Origin: Paenibacillus massiliensis subsp. panacisoli DSM 21345
GTDB lineage: Bacteria > Bacillota > Bacilli > Paenibacillales > Paenibacillaceae
NCBI RefSeq assembly: GCF_000426545.1
Contig: NZ_AUFO01000020.1
Coordinates: 1-64,000, forward strand
Length of the DNA: 64,000 bases
Direction: 5' to 3'
Part shown: piece after piece, positions 1 through 8,661 of the stretch
How the letters are laid out: each line of letters starts with the position of its first letter
Numbering within the stretch: the stretch's first letter is position 1
Made by a program: the position numbers and the translations under genes
The notes under the pieces: model-generated
Database searches by the model: none
The model's input: only the letters and a program-made list of their open reading frames with translations
Told to the model about the DNA's origin: nothing

Positions 1-2
1 TT

Positions 3-290
3 CACAGCGACCAAGGGTTCCAGTACACGTCTCATGCTTACCACGACATGCTGCCAAAGGTTGGCGCCCAAATCAGCATGTCTCGCCGGGGCAATTGCCT
101 AGACAACGCCTCCATGGAGAGTTTCTTCTCGCATCTCAAAACGGAAGGACTCTATCCCTATGATATACGAAATCTGGCAGAGGCACAAAGACGAATTGAG
201 AAATACATACGTTTTTACAACCGAAGACGACCACAGCGTAAATTAAACAAACTGACGCCGGTAGAGTACCGACGCCAGTTTCTAGCTTAG
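3..290 (+). mobile_element. IS3-family transposase (OrfB), C-terminal part, cut by window edge
   Basis: The frame is open from the first bases and encodes the end of a DDE (rve-type) integrase core. The visible motifs are HSDQG around the second catalytic Asp, the conserved NCLDNASMESFF segment carrying the final catalytic Glu, and the YIRFYNRRRPQ tail with a closing TPVEYR, as in IS3/IS150-group OrfB proteins. This protein catalyses cut-and-paste or copy-out transposition in the cytoplasm. Only about 95 residues are present because the window starts inside the gene, so completeness of the element cannot be judged. The end of the element probably lies some 37 bp after the stop. Confidence 0.9.
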
Positions 291-327
291 GTGTTTTTTC
301 AATGTCCACTAAATGGGGTCTTGACCA
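291..327 (+). repeat. Probable right end of the IS3-family element
   Basis: The bases after the transposase stop end in TGGGGTCTTGACCA. Read from outside this starts TGGTCAAGACCCC, the TG...CA type of terminus with a purine/pyrimidine-rich block usual for IS3-family inverted repeats. The left end lies outside the window, so the match cannot be confirmed here. Confidence 0.5.
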
Positions 328-349
328 TTACAGGATTGGAGTCTTTTAC

Positions 350-727
350 TTAGCGTGCACTCTTTGAATGAAGGTTGTTCAACGAACGATTCTTTTCTCC
401 CCATTCACACATCATGTCCAAGATCGGAATCAGGGATCGTCCGCGCTCAGAAAGAGAGTACTCCACTTTGGGAGGAATTTGTGGATATTCGGTTCGAATA
501 ATCAGCCCGTCGGCTTCCAGCTCCTTCAGCATGACGCTCAAGGTCTTAAATGAGATGATGCCAATATTTCGTTTTAGCTCATTGAACCTCATGACGTTAT
601 TTTCAACCAGCCAGTATAGTATTGTCATTTTGTACTTGCCGCCGATCAATGATAAAGTGTACCCAAAACCTGTTTCTTCTGCATGGAGTCCTGAAGGAAC
701 ACAGCTTTCTGACTGCATAGATAGCAC
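350..727 (-). CDS. HxlR-family transcriptional regulator
   Basis: A short winged-helix DNA-binding protein of the HxlR type. The core pattern FGYTLSLIGGKYKM, then a recognition-helix region (FKTLSVMLKELEADGL), then the wing (YPQIPPKVEYSLSERG), is the family signature and the length (about 120 residues) is normal. HxlR proteins usually answer electrophile or redox stress, often through a Cys near the N-terminus; here Cys lies at residue 9 (counting the GTG start) and again late in the protein. The reported start is GTG at 727. An ATG at 718 sits about 9 nt after AAAGGGG and is the likelier start (122 residues). It follows the broken YjbR-like gene by about 10 bp on the same strand. A second HxlR protein with similar sequence is encoded at 32065-32406. 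Confidence 0.9.
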   Translation of the reverse strand: MLSMQSESCVPSGLHAEETGFGYTLSLIGGKYKMTILYWLVENNVMRFNELKRNIGIISFKTLSVMLKELEADGLIIRTEYPQIPPKVEYSLSERGRSLIPILDMMCEWGEKNRSLNNLHSKSAR

Positions 728-736
728 CCCTTTCTA

Positions 737-1092
737 TTAAGAATTTTTTAGTGCCTGTCTTTTGGGGATTTTAGGCTTGGTTAGTTCAAAGCTATGCCTT
801 ACCATATCGTGTATTTCCTGCTCTGGGAGCTCACCATCTAGGATGACGGTATTCCAGTGCTCTTTGTTCATATGATAGCCGGGCTTCACTTCCTTGAATA
901 GCCACGAAGGAAGTCAGCACGACTAGGCTCGCATTTTAGATTGACACATAGATGCCCTTCACGCTGAAATATAAGAGCAAAGGACTTGTTATTCCCACGA
1001 TGACGTATGACAACCCAATCCTCACCGAACGGAAAATCTTGATAGGAACCCGGGTAGGACAGACAATATTCTATAATGTTATCTCTTGTCAT
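737..1092 (-). pseudogene. MmcQ/YjbR-family protein, frameshifted
   Basis: The first 60 or so codons read as a YjbR/MmcQ protein (CyaY-like fold, often called DNA-binding): PFGEDWVVIRHRGN, then FALIFQREGHLCVNLKCEP and RADFLRG, followed by a premature TGA near 886. In the neighbouring frame the family continues without a break: WLFKEVKPGYHMNKEHWNTV, then a tail ending at TAA (737-739). Restoring one base near 890-905 would give a protein of about 117 residues, the normal family length. Either this is a recent frameshift mutation or a sequencing error. Function of the family is poorly known. Confidence 0.8.
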
Positions 1093-1217
1093 GATTAGTT
1101 ACCTCCACAGCACAAAAATTCTTGTCTACTTGCTCATATCATATCAGTTGTGCATAGGATTCTGAAACCCAGAGAATATTGATATAGTATAGTAGACAGT
1201 TTTGAAAGAGAGGAATT

Positions 1218-2087
1218 GTGGAAATGAAGCATCAATTTGAACAGCTTACACCACATATTATCATCATGCATGCCGAGCATGAAACAGATCGACCTATTCT
1301 GGCTGCAATTACAGGCTCGCGTCGGACACTGCTGCTGGACGCTGGCAATTCTCTTGAGCATGCCCATGCTTTCAAGGCTGAGCTAGAGAGAAGAGGAATT
1401 CGAGAACCGGATATCCTGGTATTGACTCATTGGCACTGGGATCATAGCTTTGGGATGCATGCATGGGATATCCCAGCGATTGCCCACACTAGAACCAGTG
1501 AGATGCTGACACGGCTGGCCGATCTGACTTGGTCGGAGTCCACGCTGGAGACACTGATAGCTGATGGCACGATTAATGACGAAAGTGCGAGTCACATTCG
1601 CCTCGAATATGATGACCCAGCCCAGGTCCGAGTGATAGCTCCAGATATACATTTCTCAGAAAGACTGAAGCTGGAGTTGGGCGACGTAACATGCGAGCTA
1701 GTTCATGTGGGTGGGGATCATTCCGAAGATTCCTGTTTTCTCCACGTACTGGAGGATAACGTGCTCTTCCTGGGGGATGCACTTGCTCCAGCAATTTATG
1801 GTGGGCCACGGCGTTACCGCTCTACAGAGTTTCTAAGACTCCTTGGGCTGGCTTATGCTTATGATTCAAGCTGGTATGTGGAATCTCATGGCAGACCGAT
1901 GAGTAATTCAGATTTTCGGGCGGATCTGGCCCCATGGGAGCAGCTTGCTCATACCGTCGATCTTATTGGTGGGGATCGGGACAAGCTCTTACAAGAGCTG
2001 ACAGCTAGTCTGAGATTACAAGAGCTGCCACCAGATTTGATCGAGAGCGTTGATTATTTTATAGCAGGCTTGAATGAACAAAATTAA
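1218..2087 (+). CDS. MBL-fold metallo-hydrolase
   Basis: A metallo-beta-lactamase-fold enzyme of 289 residues. The metal-binding motif H71-W-H-W-D-H76 follows LVLT, a second metal ligand region is LVHVGGDHSED, and the buried Asp of the third motif is in LFLGDAL. A C-terminal His (ESHGRP) completes the usual set of ligands. The family hydrolyses thioesters, lactones, phosphodiesters or beta-lactams, and the substrate cannot be told here. Start is GTG 1218 or ATG 1224, both downstream of AGAGAGGAA; the ATG has the better spacing. It stands alone, with a clear terminator right after it. Confidence 0.88.
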   Translation: MEMKHQFEQLTPHIIIMHAEHETDRPILAAITGSRRTLLLDAGNSLEHAHAFKAELERRGIREPDILVLTHWHWDHSFGMHAWDIPAIAHTRTSEMLTRLADLTWSESTLETLIADGTINDESASHIRLEYDDPAQVRVIAPDIHFSERLKLELGDVTCELVHVGGDHSEDSCFLHVLEDNVLFLGDALAPAIYGGPRRYRSTEFLRLLGLAYAYDSSWYVESHGRPMSNSDFRADLAPWEQLAHTVDLIGGDRDKLLQELTASLRLQELPPDLIESVDYFIAGLNEQN

Positions 2088-2110
2088 TGATGATGCATCT
2101 GACTGTGAAG

Positions 2111-2133
2111 AACCGCCAATGTGGCGGTTTTTT
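2111..2133 (+). terminator. Rho-independent terminator after the MBL-fold gene
   Basis: The stem AACCGCC/GGCGGTT with a short loop is followed by a run of T. It lies 23 bp after the stop at 2087. Confidence 0.9.
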
Positions 2134-2182
2134 GTCGTATAGTGCATTATAGACAATGAAATACATATAGAGTACAGGGGGG

Positions 2183-3199
2183 ATGGCAGTGAAGTTCCAT
2201 GCTGCGGACCATATCAAAATCGTGCCGGGTTTCTGGTCTGGGTTGCGTCAATTCAATATCACACCGCAGGATATTGCTCTTCAAGCAGGACTCCCGCTTA
2301 CGGTCATTTCAGAGCCTGTCGTAACGACAGCTCAATATTTTGCAATTTGGCGAGCTTATTCAGACCTTATGGGAGATACGGCCCGTGGTATCATCAGCCT
2401 AGCTACGGCCTTCGAAGCAGCACATTATCCTCCAGCTGCCCTGGCGACTTATCATGCCCGTGATTATCGGGATGCACTGAACCGCATGGCACAGTACAAG
2501 CCATTCTGTCCTCCAGAGAAGCTGCGGATCACTGAGTCGGGTGAGCTTTGTATCATTGAGCTAGGATGGTTAGATCCCCATCATGCAGGTCCATCTATAC
2601 TCATAGGTATCACCTTCGCCTATCTTCTAGAGCTTGGCCGCAGAGGGACAGGGCGGGCTATAACCGCCTTATCAGTGGAGCTTTCCCAGCCCATGGGGGA
2701 CAGGGTGACGCTTGAAGCCTATTTTGGCTGCCGGATTCGGACAGGCACTGTTGGGAATCGGTTGATTCTGAAGCGCGAGCATCTAGATCAGCCGTTTATT
2801 ACGTATAACGAGGAACTGTTGGCGATTCTGACTCCAGCACTGGACCAATCCCTGGATGAGCAGCAGGACAAGCCTTCTATTAGCGAGCAGGTAAAATGGC
2901 TCATCAAGCGCAGTCTCTCCGGGGGGCGAACCGACATTCAAACAGTCTCACGAGAGCTTGGCATGAGTGGGCGGACGCTTCAGCGTCGACTTGCAGACGA
3001 GAAAGTCAGCTTCAAGCAGCTGGTGGGGGATGCAAGACATGAGCAAGCCAGAGAGCTTCTTGTAGATCCTGCCCTCGATATTAAAGAAGTGGCTTTCCTC
3101 GTTGGCTATGCGGATCAGAATTCCTTCTATCGGGCTTTCCGACTGCGGGAGGGAGAGACGCCCTCGAATTGGCGTGTGAAGCAAGAATTTTGGCGGTAG
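2183..3199 (+). CDS. AraC-family transcriptional regulator (OruR/VirF-type N-terminal domain)
   Basis: A one-domain-plus-HTH regulator of 338 residues. Residues 20-210 look like the 'arabinose-binding domain of AraC, N-terminal' family found in OruR/ArgR-like activators. Residues 235-335 form the double helix-turn-helix, visible as SGRTLQRRLADEKVSFKQL and VAFLVGYADQNSFYRAFRLREGETPSNWR. The N-terminal effector is unknown. The ATG at 2183 abuts the GGGGGG ribosome site, so GTG at 2189 (spacing 6-7) is the likelier start. It may control the downstream SDR gene, 118 bp away on the same strand, but this is inference only. Confidence 0.9.
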   Translation: MAVKFHAADHIKIVPGFWSGLRQFNITPQDIALQAGLPLTVISEPVVTTAQYFAIWRAYSDLMGDTARGIISLATAFEAAHYPPAALATYHARDYRDALNRMAQYKPFCPPEKLRITESGELCIIELGWLDPHHAGPSILIGITFAYLLELGRRGTGRAITALSVELSQPMGDRVTLEAYFGCRIRTGTVGNRLILKREHLDQPFITYNEELLAILTPALDQSLDEQQDKPSISEQVKWLIKRSLSGGRTDIQTVSRELGMSGRTLQRRLADEKVSFKQLVGDARHEQARELLVDPALDIKEVAFLVGYADQNSFYRAFRLREGETPSNWRVKQEFWR

Positions 3200-3317
3200 G
3201 TACTAGTTACTATAATACGCTGGAGCTGTAATATGTTCACTACCGGATACAAGTAGGTTCTCACACAACGAAGAAGAATCAGCTTGCCGAGAATGTGAAG
3301 CAGAAGGATGATTGAAC

Positions 3318-4112
3318 ATGGATATGGGGCTGCGCAACAAGACAGCTTTGGTTACGGGATCGACGAAGGGAATTGGGAAAGCTATCGCTATAGAGTTGGC
3401 CAGAGAAGGTGTACATGTATTGGTCAACGGACGTGATAACATAGAAGTAGAGAGAACGATTCAGGAGATTCAATCGGAATTTCCGATGACCTCTCCTCTT
3501 AACGCTACAGCAGATCTGGTGGATGAAGAACAGAGAAAGAAGTTATTCGAAAAATATCCTCAAGTTGACATTTTGATTAACAATATGGGGATCTATGAAA
3601 TTATGCAGTATGAGGACGTTAGCGATGACGTATGGAACCAATACTTCCAGACGAATGTGCTTGCTGCCAATGGATTATGCAGACACTATTTGCCGAATAT
3701 GCTGAGTCAAAACGATGGTCGTATTATCTTTATTGCGAGCGAGGAGGCCGTCATGCCATCAGGCCAAATGCCGCAGTATGCTGTGACGAAATCCATGCTG
3801 CTCTCCCTGTCGAAGAGCTTGTCCAAATTAACCAAAGGCACTGAGGTAACCGTTAATACGATTATGCCAGGACCTACACTTTCGGAGAATGTACAGGATA
3901 TTATCGAGGGGATTTATGCCAAGCAGGACATGAGCTTTGCGGAAAAAGAAAAGCAATTCATGAGCACCCAATTGCCCCAATCTGAAATTCAACGATTTAT
4001 TCGACCTTCCGAGATCGGGAGGCTCGCCACATTCATCTGCAGTCCATACGCTTCGGCCTTCAAAGGTTCCCCAATCCGTATGGATGGGGGAATGGTGCCT
4101 ACGATATTCTAA
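3318..4112 (+). CDS. SDR-family NAD(P)-dependent oxidoreductase
   Basis: A classical short-chain dehydrogenase/reductase of 264 residues. The Rossmann glycine motif is TGSTKGIGKA, the structural NNMG motif (usually NNAG) is present, and the catalytic Ser and Tyr-x-x-x-Lys lie in IFIASEE and YAVTK. The C-terminal substrate loop is long (TLSENVQDI onward). Substrate not identifiable. The ATG at 3318, about 10 nt after AGAAGG, is preferred over an in-frame TTG at 3312. A strong terminator follows. Its frequent annotation elsewhere is '3-oxoacyl-ACP reductase-like', but fatty-acid synthesis is not supported by context. Confidence 0.9.
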   Translation: MDMGLRNKTALVTGSTKGIGKAIAIELAREGVHVLVNGRDNIEVERTIQEIQSEFPMTSPLNATADLVDEEQRKKLFEKYPQVDILINNMGIYEIMQYEDVSDDVWNQYFQTNVLAANGLCRHYLPNMLSQNDGRIIFIASEEAVMPSGQMPQYAVTKSMLLSLSKSLSKLTKGTEVTVNTIMPGPTLSENVQDIIEGIYAKQDMSFAEKEKQFMSTQLPQSEIQRFIRPSEIGRLATFICSPYASAFKGSPIRMDGGMVPTIF

Positions 4113-4132
4113 GTTATTTTGTACTAATAATG

Positions 4133-4176
4133 ACAGCAGTCCAGGAGATCTCCTCCTACGGACTGCTGTTTTTTTA
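4133..4176 (+). terminator. Rho-independent terminator after the SDR gene
   Basis: A 10-bp perfect stem, ACAGCAGTCC/GGACTGCTGT, with a 17-nt loop is followed by seven T. It lies between two convergent genes, but the T-run serves the + strand. Confidence 0.92.
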
Positions 4177-4192
4177 TGCAAGGCTGTGTGCT

Positions 4193-4720
4193 TCACATGG
4201 ATATGGCCTTATTGGCCATGGCAACATCGTTGGATAGAAGCTTGGGAAGGTCATAGGATGGATAAAACCCGTGCTCAAGCATAAATTGAAACACTTTAGC
4301 GTGTAGTTGAATAGCTCCATTCAATTGTTTCTGTAAGGTCTGACGTAATTGTGGCGTCGCAGTCTCTGTAATGCCAATGGCATAACTACGTACCGAGGTC
4401 TTGGCAAACCCCAGAAGCAGCCCAGCATAGAAGGCAGTCATATCCATTTCTTTTCCACCTTTTCTTATGCCCTCTGGAGCAAGTGGGTAGTATTGCAGGA
4501 GCTCTGTCAGATTTTGCTCAATGGTCTGAATCGCCTCCAGATACAATTGATGGAGCTGCGGGTTCACCACCTCATTCACGACCATTTTAAAGAGTGTCAA
4601 CTGATTGCTCTGAAAGGCAGTTAATTCATGCAGTTCAAGTGTCTCATGCCAGGCGAGATGCTGCTTAGAGCGGTGGGGTTCATAATTATACAATCGAATT
4701 CCTCCTAGATGATTATGCAT
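4193..4720 (-). CDS. CotF-like spore coat protein
   Basis: A 175-residue protein that appears to belong to the CotF spore-coat family: an all-helical, ferritin-like fold with a conserved C-terminal pattern, here [27 protein letters not shown]. The N-terminal half ([17 protein letters not shown]) matches the first helix of this family. CotF-type proteins are made in the mother cell late in sporulation and assemble into the coat. The gene is divergent from another CotF-like gene (4976-5602), so the pair probably shares a sporulation promoter region. ATG 4720 follows a TAGGAGGAA ribosome site. Confidence 0.75.
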   Translation of the reverse strand: MHNHLGGIRLYNYEPHRSKQHLAWHETLELHELTAFQSNQLTLFKMVVNEVVNPQLHQLYLEAIQTIEQNLTELLQYYPLAPEGIRKGGKEMDMTAFYAGLLLGFAKTSVRSYAIGITETATPQLRQTLQKQLNGAIQLHAKVFQFMLEHGFYPSYDLPKLLSNDVAMANKAISM

Positions 4721-4975
4721 TAGCCTATGCAGTGCGCCTTTATGCGTTACTCATGACCGGCATAATCTCTTGACAGACAGGTGTTACAGGCGGCCATTAC
4801 ACTAGCTAATTCCATACATTCCTGAATAATCTACGAAGTTGGTAAAGATAATAAACGCAGATTGCAAACAAGGAATCACCGCGCTTGCAGTTAATTATTG
4901 CGACAGGCTTGTAAGGCTCTCAAGAACATGAGACATCAAGCTTGTCATGTACAAATTACAGGAGGAATCACACAC
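4721..4975. promoter_or_regulatory. Shared divergent promoter region of two CotF-like genes
   Basis: The 255 bp between the two start codons hold no other gene. Both genes are expected to use mother-cell sigma factors, but no promoter element was identified with confidence by eye. Confidence 0.45.
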
Positions 4976-5602
4976 ATGGAAATGCAAAATCACCAGAATA
5001 TTGAAACAGGAAAAATCCCACCACAGCTTAATCATGGCGGACATGAGATGTTCGATGTTCATGAGGTATTGGCAAGCGCTGTCCATGCATTGGACACCTA
5101 TACGATGCTGAGCCAGCAGGTCAAGGACCCCGAACTGCAGGACATTCTGCAACGCCAGATGCAATTTATGGCTGAGGAGTACAACACCACTTTGGAATGC
5201 TTCAAGACAGGGCTGGACCCATCACAGCCTACAAAGAGCTATAAGATGAAGCAAGGCAATGATTTCGTATTCGGAATGAAACCAGGCCAACCGAAGAAGC
5301 CGATTCAATCCGCAGCGGAAATATCTGATCAGATTATTTCCTTAAGCATGCTGAATGCTGTGAAAGGCGGAGCTGTGATGAAGACTAATGCGGCCTTGGA
5401 AGCAACAAATCCGGTCGTTCGTCGTGTCCTTGCAGACTCGCTGCCTAACTGTATCGAGATGGCCTATGAGATTTCACTATATCAGAATAAGCATGGCTAC
5501 TATCAGGTTCCACAGCTGCCACAGCAGGATATGCAGCTCATGCAAAATGGTTTTGCTCCTGCAACCTTGCAACCGCAGATCCCTGGCACCGTTACTCACT
5601 AA
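4976..5602 (+). CDS. CotF-like spore coat protein
   Basis: A 208-residue protein with the same helical plan as the divergent neighbour: HEVLASAVHALDTYTMLSQQVKDPELQDILQ forms the first long helices and SLPNCIEMAYEISLYQNKHGYYQVPQL the end, followed by a Gln/Pro-rich tail. The N-terminal segment (HGGHEMFDVHEVL) is typical of Paenibacillus/Bacillus coat proteins of this group. ATG 4976 is chosen because GGAGGAA lies 10 nt upstream; the open frame extends further upstream (to 4898) without a better ribosome site. A terminator follows. Confidence 0.75.
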   Translation: MEMQNHQNIETGKIPPQLNHGGHEMFDVHEVLASAVHALDTYTMLSQQVKDPELQDILQRQMQFMAEEYNTTLECFKTGLDPSQPTKSYKMKQGNDFVFGMKPGQPKKPIQSAAEISDQIISLSMLNAVKGGAVMKTNAALEATNPVVRRVLADSLPNCIEMAYEISLYQNKHGYYQVPQLPQQDMQLMQNGFAPATLQPQIPGTVTH

Positions 5603-5622
5603 TCAAGGCTATACCGACAAAG

Positions 5623-5672
5623 AGCAAGAGATATGGTAAGATCTACTGCCGGCATCTCTTGCTTTCTTTTTT
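5623..5672 (+). terminator. Rho-independent terminator after CotF-like gene
   Basis: The 10-bp stem AGCAAGAGAT/ATCTCTTGCT is followed by TTCTTTTTT. The long 21-nt loop contains GATCTACTGCCGGC. Confidence 0.85.
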
Positions 5673-5717
5673 GTTCTCATTATAAGGACTTAATTAAACA
5701 GTAAAGGAAGGAAATGA

Positions 5718-7175
5718 ATGAGTAAAGCGGCTTCGAGCTCCTCGACCAAAGAAGGAACATTAAAATGGTGGCAATTAAGCCTTCTCGGTGTGGCTGGTAC
5801 GATTGGAACAGGCTATTTTCTGGGCTCCAGTCTGGCGATTTCCATTGGGGGACCCGCTGTGTTGCTGGCTTATGTTTGTGCTGCCATGGGTACATACATC
5901 GTTTTTGATGCGCTGGCCCTAATGACATCAGATCATCCGGAGCAAGGTTCTTTTCGCTCCTATGCGAAGAAGGCATTCGGAGGGTGGGCTGGCTTCGCTA
6001 GTGGTTGGATCTATTGGTTCTCCGAACTGCTCATCATGGGAAGTCAGCTGACAGCCTTGTCCATTTTCTCCCGATTCTGGTTCCCGACGGTTCCCTTATG
6101 GATCTTTGCAGCAGGCTTCGGTATCGTTGGACTTTGCATCGTTTTTTTTGGTAATAAAGGCTTTGATCGGGTTGAAAATGTATTGGCCATCATCAAGATT
6201 GCTGCGATCTTCATGTTCTTGGCCCTTGCTGTGGCACTGTTAGCAGGGTGGTTTGGAGGAGCGAAGTACGATCATAAGGTGCCGCTTGATGCTACCTCGA
6301 TCTTCCCGACAGGAGCGATCGGATTGTGGTCTGCCTTTCTGTTTGCCTTTTATGCATATGGTGGCATTGAGGTGCTCGGTATTATTTCTTATCGATTGCA
6401 AAAACCAGAGGAGGCCCCAAAAGCAGGGAAGGTTATGTTGATATCTTTGGCAGCAGTATATGTACTTTCTATTGGTCTGGCATTAACGATGGTCCCTTTG
6501 AAGGCATTTAATCCCAAGGAGAGTCCGTTCGTATTGGCCCTTAGTAGTGAACAGTTGGCCTTTATTCCACACGTGTTCAATGGTGTGCTCATCGTTGCCG
6601 GATTCTCTACCATGACAGCGTCTCTCTATGCAGTTACGTCCATGATGCTCACACTGGCACAGGAGGGAGATGCGCCCCGTCTGTTCTCCCGAACATGGAA
6701 AAAGAAATACCCCTTGTACGCGTTATCTCTCATTGGCTGTGGGTTAATTGGGACCATTGTGATGTCTCTCCTGCTGCCTGGGAAAGTGTATGAGTACATT
6801 ACGACGGCGGCTGGGATCATGCTGCTCTACAATTGGGCATTTATCCTGCTATCCTCAGGCAAGCTTCTGAAGAAGAAGAGATTCAGAGCGGCCAAGCGCT
6901 GGATTGGATTGTTGCTGATTGCCATGGCCGTATCAGGAACATTATTTCATGCACTTAGCCGTCCTGGGTTCTATATGAGTCTGGTGCTTGTTTCCCTAAT
7001 CGCAGTAAGTGATTGGGTGGTGCAGCGAGTTCGCAAGAAGGGTAGCTCGGCACCAAGTTCTGATTCGACACCAAGCTCTCATACCAAGCATGGGTTCAAT
7101 ATGGAAAAAGTAAAAGGTTCAGTATCCGGACTCCGCATAACGGGAATCCGGCTGCACAAAAACAGAGTGAAATGA
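5718..7175 (+). CDS. Amino acid permease (APC superfamily)
   Basis: A 485-residue polytopic membrane protein with about 12 hydrophobic segments. The start (WWQLSLLGVAGTIGTGYFLGSSLAI) carries the broken-helix GxxGTGYFLG motif of TM1 in amino-acid/polyamine/organocation transporters, where substrate and Na+ or H+ bind. Family members in Bacilli (AnsP/AroP-like) import amino acids across the cytoplasmic membrane; the substrate here is unknown. The C-terminal 45 residues after TM12 are Ser/Lys-rich and cytoplasmic. ATG 5718 follows AAAGGAAGG. Confidence 0.88.
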   Translation: MSKAASSSSTKEGTLKWWQLSLLGVAGTIGTGYFLGSSLAISIGGPAVLLAYVCAAMGTYIVFDALALMTSDHPEQGSFRSYAKKAFGGWAGFASGWIYWFSELLIMGSQLTALSIFSRFWFPTVPLWIFAAGFGIVGLCIVFFGNKGFDRVENVLAIIKIAAIFMFLALAVALLAGWFGGAKYDHKVPLDATSIFPTGAIGLWSAFLFAFYAYGGIEVLGIISYRLQKPEEAPKAGKVMLISLAAVYVLSIGLALTMVPLKAFNPKESPFVLALSSEQLAFIPHVFNGVLIVAGFSTMTASLYAVTSMMLTLAQEGDAPRLFSRTWKKKYPLYALSLIGCGLIGTIVMSLLLPGKVYEYITTAAGIMLLYNWAFILLSSGKLLKKKRFRAAKRWIGLLLIAMAVSGTLFHALSRPGFYMSLVLVSLIAVSDWVVQRVRKKGSSAPSSDSTPSSHTKHGFNMEKVKGSVSGLRITGIRLHKNRVK

Positions 7176-7315
7176 GCAGACATAGCATTTCCTAATTATA
7201 TTAAGTTTTTATTAAATTTTTGGTGTTCTACAATTCATTGTTGATAAACAAAAAAAATTAGAGTAATCTTATCAGGCTATCAGGTTGCATCATCTTAGAT
7301 AACAGGAGATAAAAA

Positions 7316-7699
7316 ATGAACGTAGGCATCTTTCTAAAAGAAATCGAAGTAGAGTTTACAGCATTTATTAACGACAACAACAATTTAGATGGTAAAAAGC
7401 GCTTTATTGTCAATAATTTGCTGGCCTCTTACCTTCACACCCACTTTGAACATACTTTTAGGCATATTACATTTCGGCAGTATGGATGGGTGGCCTCAGA
7501 TAATCTGGTTATTGATTTTTTATACTCTCAAGCCCATCCTGTGTGGAGAAAAGGATCTCTCGTTTATGATGTTGCTAAGATTAACGAGAATGAATCTGGA
7601 GCAGTAATTAACCCTTTATTCGGAATAGATAGGGCGAGAGCAGTAATTGACCCTTTCAATGTACATCATTTCTTGGATTATGCTCTACAGGGAATATGA
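7316..7699 (+). CDS. Hypothetical protein, possibly frameshifted at its 3' end
   Basis: A 127-residue protein not recognised as a known family; no signal peptide or membrane segment. ATG 7316 has a good AGGAGA ribosome site. The stop falls at 7697-7699, but from 7680 the +2 frame is open for a further 38 codons (starting ATG 7680, MLYREYEFNTQAYEAF..., stop at 7796) and reads like protein. So the original gene may have been about 160 residues with a frameshift near 7680. A worn transposase fragment begins just after it, so the locus has been disturbed. Confidence 0.5.
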   Translation: MNVGIFLKEIEVEFTAFINDNNNLDGKKRFIVNNLLASYLHTHFEHTFRHITFRQYGWVASDNLVIDFLYSQAHPVWRKGSLVYDVAKINENESGAVINPLFGIDRARAVIDPFNVHHFLDYALQGI

Positions 7700-7796
7700 G
7701 TTTAATACACAAGCTTATGAAGCTTTTATAGAGACGGATTGTAATATGAAGCGCGACACCTATATGGTTCAGGATTTGACTCAGTTGGTGTTCTAG

Positions 7797-7950
7797 CGAA
7801 TCGGACGATCCCAAGGAGACTAAACGCCAAAATTCATGCGGTTTCCGATGCATTCGGGAACCCACTTCGCTAGGCCCGTGATTCACTTCGAGACTATGGC
7901 CTTTTGATACACATGTAATTGGGAATGTAGCAGGTCTTGGACACATGAGG
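7797..7950 (+). pseudogene. Remnant of an IS5-family transposase
   Basis: With one base restored near 7815, the DNA reads GRSQGGLNAKIHAVSDAFGNPLR, followed after a stop by DSLRDYGLL. This matches the 'GRSRGGLTTKIHAVVDALGNPLRF' region common to IS5/IS427-group transposases. At least two stops and a frameshift are present and neither end of an element can be found, so this is a dead fragment of under 200 bp. Confidence 0.7.
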
Positions 7951-7962
7951 TTGAAGGCAGGC

Positions 7963-8598
7963 CTAGGTGAAGAATAGGAACTGGATAGCTTTTCCCCCGA
8001 AATATACTCCAAAGCCGACGAGTGAAAGGCCAGATACGACAGAGATGAATTTGAGAATACCGAAAGTAAGGTATTTGCGGAACAGACTTGCCGCTGCGGC
8101 CATGACGACATCCCATAAAAGAATGCCTAGGACGATTGCGCCACTATTCAACAGCACTTGTTGGACTGAGGATTCATTCATGCTCTTGGCCAATATCGAG
8201 CCGTAAATACCAAGCCAGAACATGATGGAGAGGGGATTGAACAAAGACATCAGAAAGCCCTGCAGGAATGACCAGGAGAGTCCTGACTCACGGCTTCTCG
8301 ACTGCGATGCAGTGAGGGTTCCCGCATTTTTCATACTTTCTATCCCCGTATAGATGAGTACAAAGCATCCAAATAACCACAGAAAAACCTTCACAAACGG
8401 AAGCTCAAGCAGGTGGATAATTCCTAAAAAAACCAGCAGCATGTGCAGGATATCTGCGCAAATGGCACCCAATCCAACAAACCATGCAGGAAAAAATCCA
8501 CCCCGAATCCCCTTGTCCAATTGTGCAGCATTGATCGGCCCAATGGGTGCAGAAAGGGATAAACCCAAAAAAATATGGCCTATAAATGTGGTAATAAT
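7963..8598 (-). CDS. LysE/RhtB-family exporter, apparent ATT start
   Basis: A membrane exporter of about 211 residues with six hydrophobic segments. The N-terminal LGLSLSAPIGPINAAQ motif is the signature of the LysE/RhtB amino-acid or small-metabolite efflux family. The first usual start codon in frame is TTG at 8568, but that drops the first part of TM1 and has no ribosome site. A strong GAGGAGGGG lies at 8605-8613, and the in-frame codons about 7 nt beyond it are ATT (8598, 8595), giving I-I-T-T-F-I-G-H-I-F before LGLS, which fits the family N-terminus. The gene follows the histidine kinase by 63 bp on the same strand. Confidence 0.82.
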   Translation of the reverse strand: MITTFIGHIFLGLSLSAPIGPINAAQLDKGIRGGFFPAWFVGLGAICADILHMLLVFLGIIHLLELPFVKVFLWLFGCFVLIYTGIESMKNAGTLTASQSRSRESGLSWSFLQGFLMSLFNPLSIMFWLGIYGSILAKSMNESSVQQVLLNSGAIVLGILLWDVVMAAAASLFRKYLTFGILKFISVVSGLSLVGFGVYFGGKAIQFLFFT

Positions 8599-8661
8599 AT
8601 GACTCCCCTCCTCAAATAGCTATAGACAGCATATTCTTGGCAAGGGCTTTATAGGACAAGG

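Noticed and set aside
4721..4975. Sporulation sigma-E or sigma-K promoter
   Set aside because: Pieces such as CATACATT are present but no convincing paired -35 and -10 was seen.
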